Shown one piece after another: positions 63,444 to 64,000 of a stretch of DNA of 64,000 bases (the stretch's first letter is position 1; every line of letters begins with the position of its first letter). The position numbers were made by a program, and so were the translations under genes. Below the pieces are notes generated by a model that saw nothing but the letters and a program-made list of their open reading frames with translations, was not told where the DNA came from and searched no databases. This DNA comes from Desulfobacteraceae bacterium Eth-SRB2 (GTDB taxonomy: Bacteria > Desulfobacterota > Desulfobacteria > Desulfobacterales > UBA11574): positions 243,752 to 307,751 of the forward strand of contig RPGQ01000002.1 of assembly GCA_004193595.1 (NCBI GenBank), in the 5' to 3' direction.

Positions 63444-64000
63444 GCAATTAGATTGGCGTTTTCTGATAAACATGACGATAAGAAATTATTTTAAACAGTC
63501 TGCATTAATACTTCGGCATTTCAAGAAAAAAAAATTATTATCAATAAAAATAGTAGAAGAAAATTAAAAATACTCTGCTTCTTTAGAAAACGGTTAACGA
63601 TAAAAAAAAAAAAATATTAGTAGACAGAGAAAGGGAAGTCCTATATCCACCCGTCTCAAGACAGTATCCGTAAAGCAATGGAAAAACTTCCAAGTATTAA
63701 ACTTGTCAAAGAACTGATACGAAATGGAGAACTTAATTTGCGATTCCAAAAACCGTTTAGACCTAAAAGAGAGTAGCATCCTTTCTCTGTCTACTAATAT
63801 TTGTTTTATCGTTAACCGTTTTCTAAAACGGAAAGGGGAAGTATTTTTAATTTTCTTCTTCTATTTTTATTGATAATAATTTTTTCTTGAAATGCCCGAA
63901 GTATTAATGCAGACTGTTAAAAAATAATTTCTTATCGTCATGTTTCATCAGAAAACGCCAATCTAATTGCGCCTAACTTTGCATCTTACTGCGGGGTTCG
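63413..64000. repeat. Inverted duplication C at the window end
   Basis: 63413-63631 and 63780-64000 are inverted copies over about 219 bp, with homopolymer-length differences (for example nine versus six A after CAAG). The right arm runs to the window edge. Confidence 0.8.
63642..63776 (+). pseudogene. Possible tyrosine-recombinase C-terminal tail
   Basis: In the loop of the inverted duplication, the frame YIHPSQDSIRKAMEKLPSIK to KPFRPKRE-stop resembles the tail after the catalytic Tyr of phage-type integrases (Y-x-HPS/T...). Only about 44 codons, no start. Confidence 0.35.

Noticed and set aside
1-64000. CRISPR array
   Set aside because: Repeats are palindromic dispersed elements or short degenerate units; nowhere is there a regular repeat-spacer pattern and no cas gene was seen.
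1-64000. tRNA or rRNA genes
   Set aside because: No cloverleaf with TTCRANNC-type arm or rRNA-like conserved stretch was noticed in the intergenic regions; a scan with tRNAscan-SE would settle it.

Overview
The window looks like the chromosome, or a long metagenomic contig, of an anaerobic Desulfobacterota bacterium of sulfate-reducer type (Desulfobacterales-like). I infer this from a MetV/MetF-Hdr-MvhD methylene-tetrahydrofolate reductase module, two apparent selenoproteins, many PAS-type sensor kinases and abundant palindromic intergenic repeats. I saw no rRNA, tRNA or CRISPR array. Every family assignment is from reading the sequence; no database search was run.

Layout. 1-15.8 kb: purB (cut by the window edge), two PAS histidine kinases, a small membrane protein, a Nudix hydrolase, an MFS transporter, tex, an ABM-domain protein and a cNMP-binding protein, mostly on the minus strand. 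16.7-26.3 kb: a HAD phosphatase, a small conserved-looking protein, ihfA with a membrane-protein partner, xth, a very large secreted toroid/PKD protein and an IS630-type transposase. 26.7-34.2 kb: a degraded inverted copy of about 15.5-23.2 kb, interrupted by unrelated pieces (a RAYT transposase fragment and the C-terminal half of an integron integrase). 34.3-39.6 kb: an AT-rich accessory stretch with PilZ, two SAM methyltransferases and a GT2 glycosyltransferase. 39.7-42.7 kb: a GNAT-like protein, a CMD-family protein, a thioredoxin-fold protein and a LysE exporter. 43.2-52.2 kb: the metabolic core: an HTH-REC regulator, a MetF paralogue, fused HdrC-HdrB, a double-length HdrA, MvhD, MetV and MetF. 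52.4-59.6 kb: another PAS kinase, an unknown protein, a core-MetE-like protein divergent from a B12-binding protein, and a metallophosphoesterase lipoprotein. 59.9-64 kb: a truncated tyrosine recombinase followed by a same-strand run of cassette-like genes separated by attC-like hairpins.

How the genes work together. hdrCB, hdrA, mvhD, metV and metF have the content of the MetVF-HdrCBA-MvhD complex known from acetogens, which links flavin-based electron transfer to methylene-THF reduction in the Wood-Ljungdahl pathway. Two genes that the ORF track reports as broken (hdrCB and mvhD) each have one in-frame UGA. At exactly the same distance behind each UGA lies a hairpin with the same CCTGGAAGG top, so I read both as selenocysteine genes.

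Caution. There are three large inverted duplications (855-2768/3835-5709; about 15.5-23.2 kb/26.7-34.2 kb; 63413-63631/63780-64000). In the first two the left arm is intact. The right arm is riddled with one-base insertions and deletions but has very few substitutions, which is the signature of unpolished long-read sequence. I treat the noisy arms as probable fold-back or chimeric assembly artefacts, not as pseudogene evolution.
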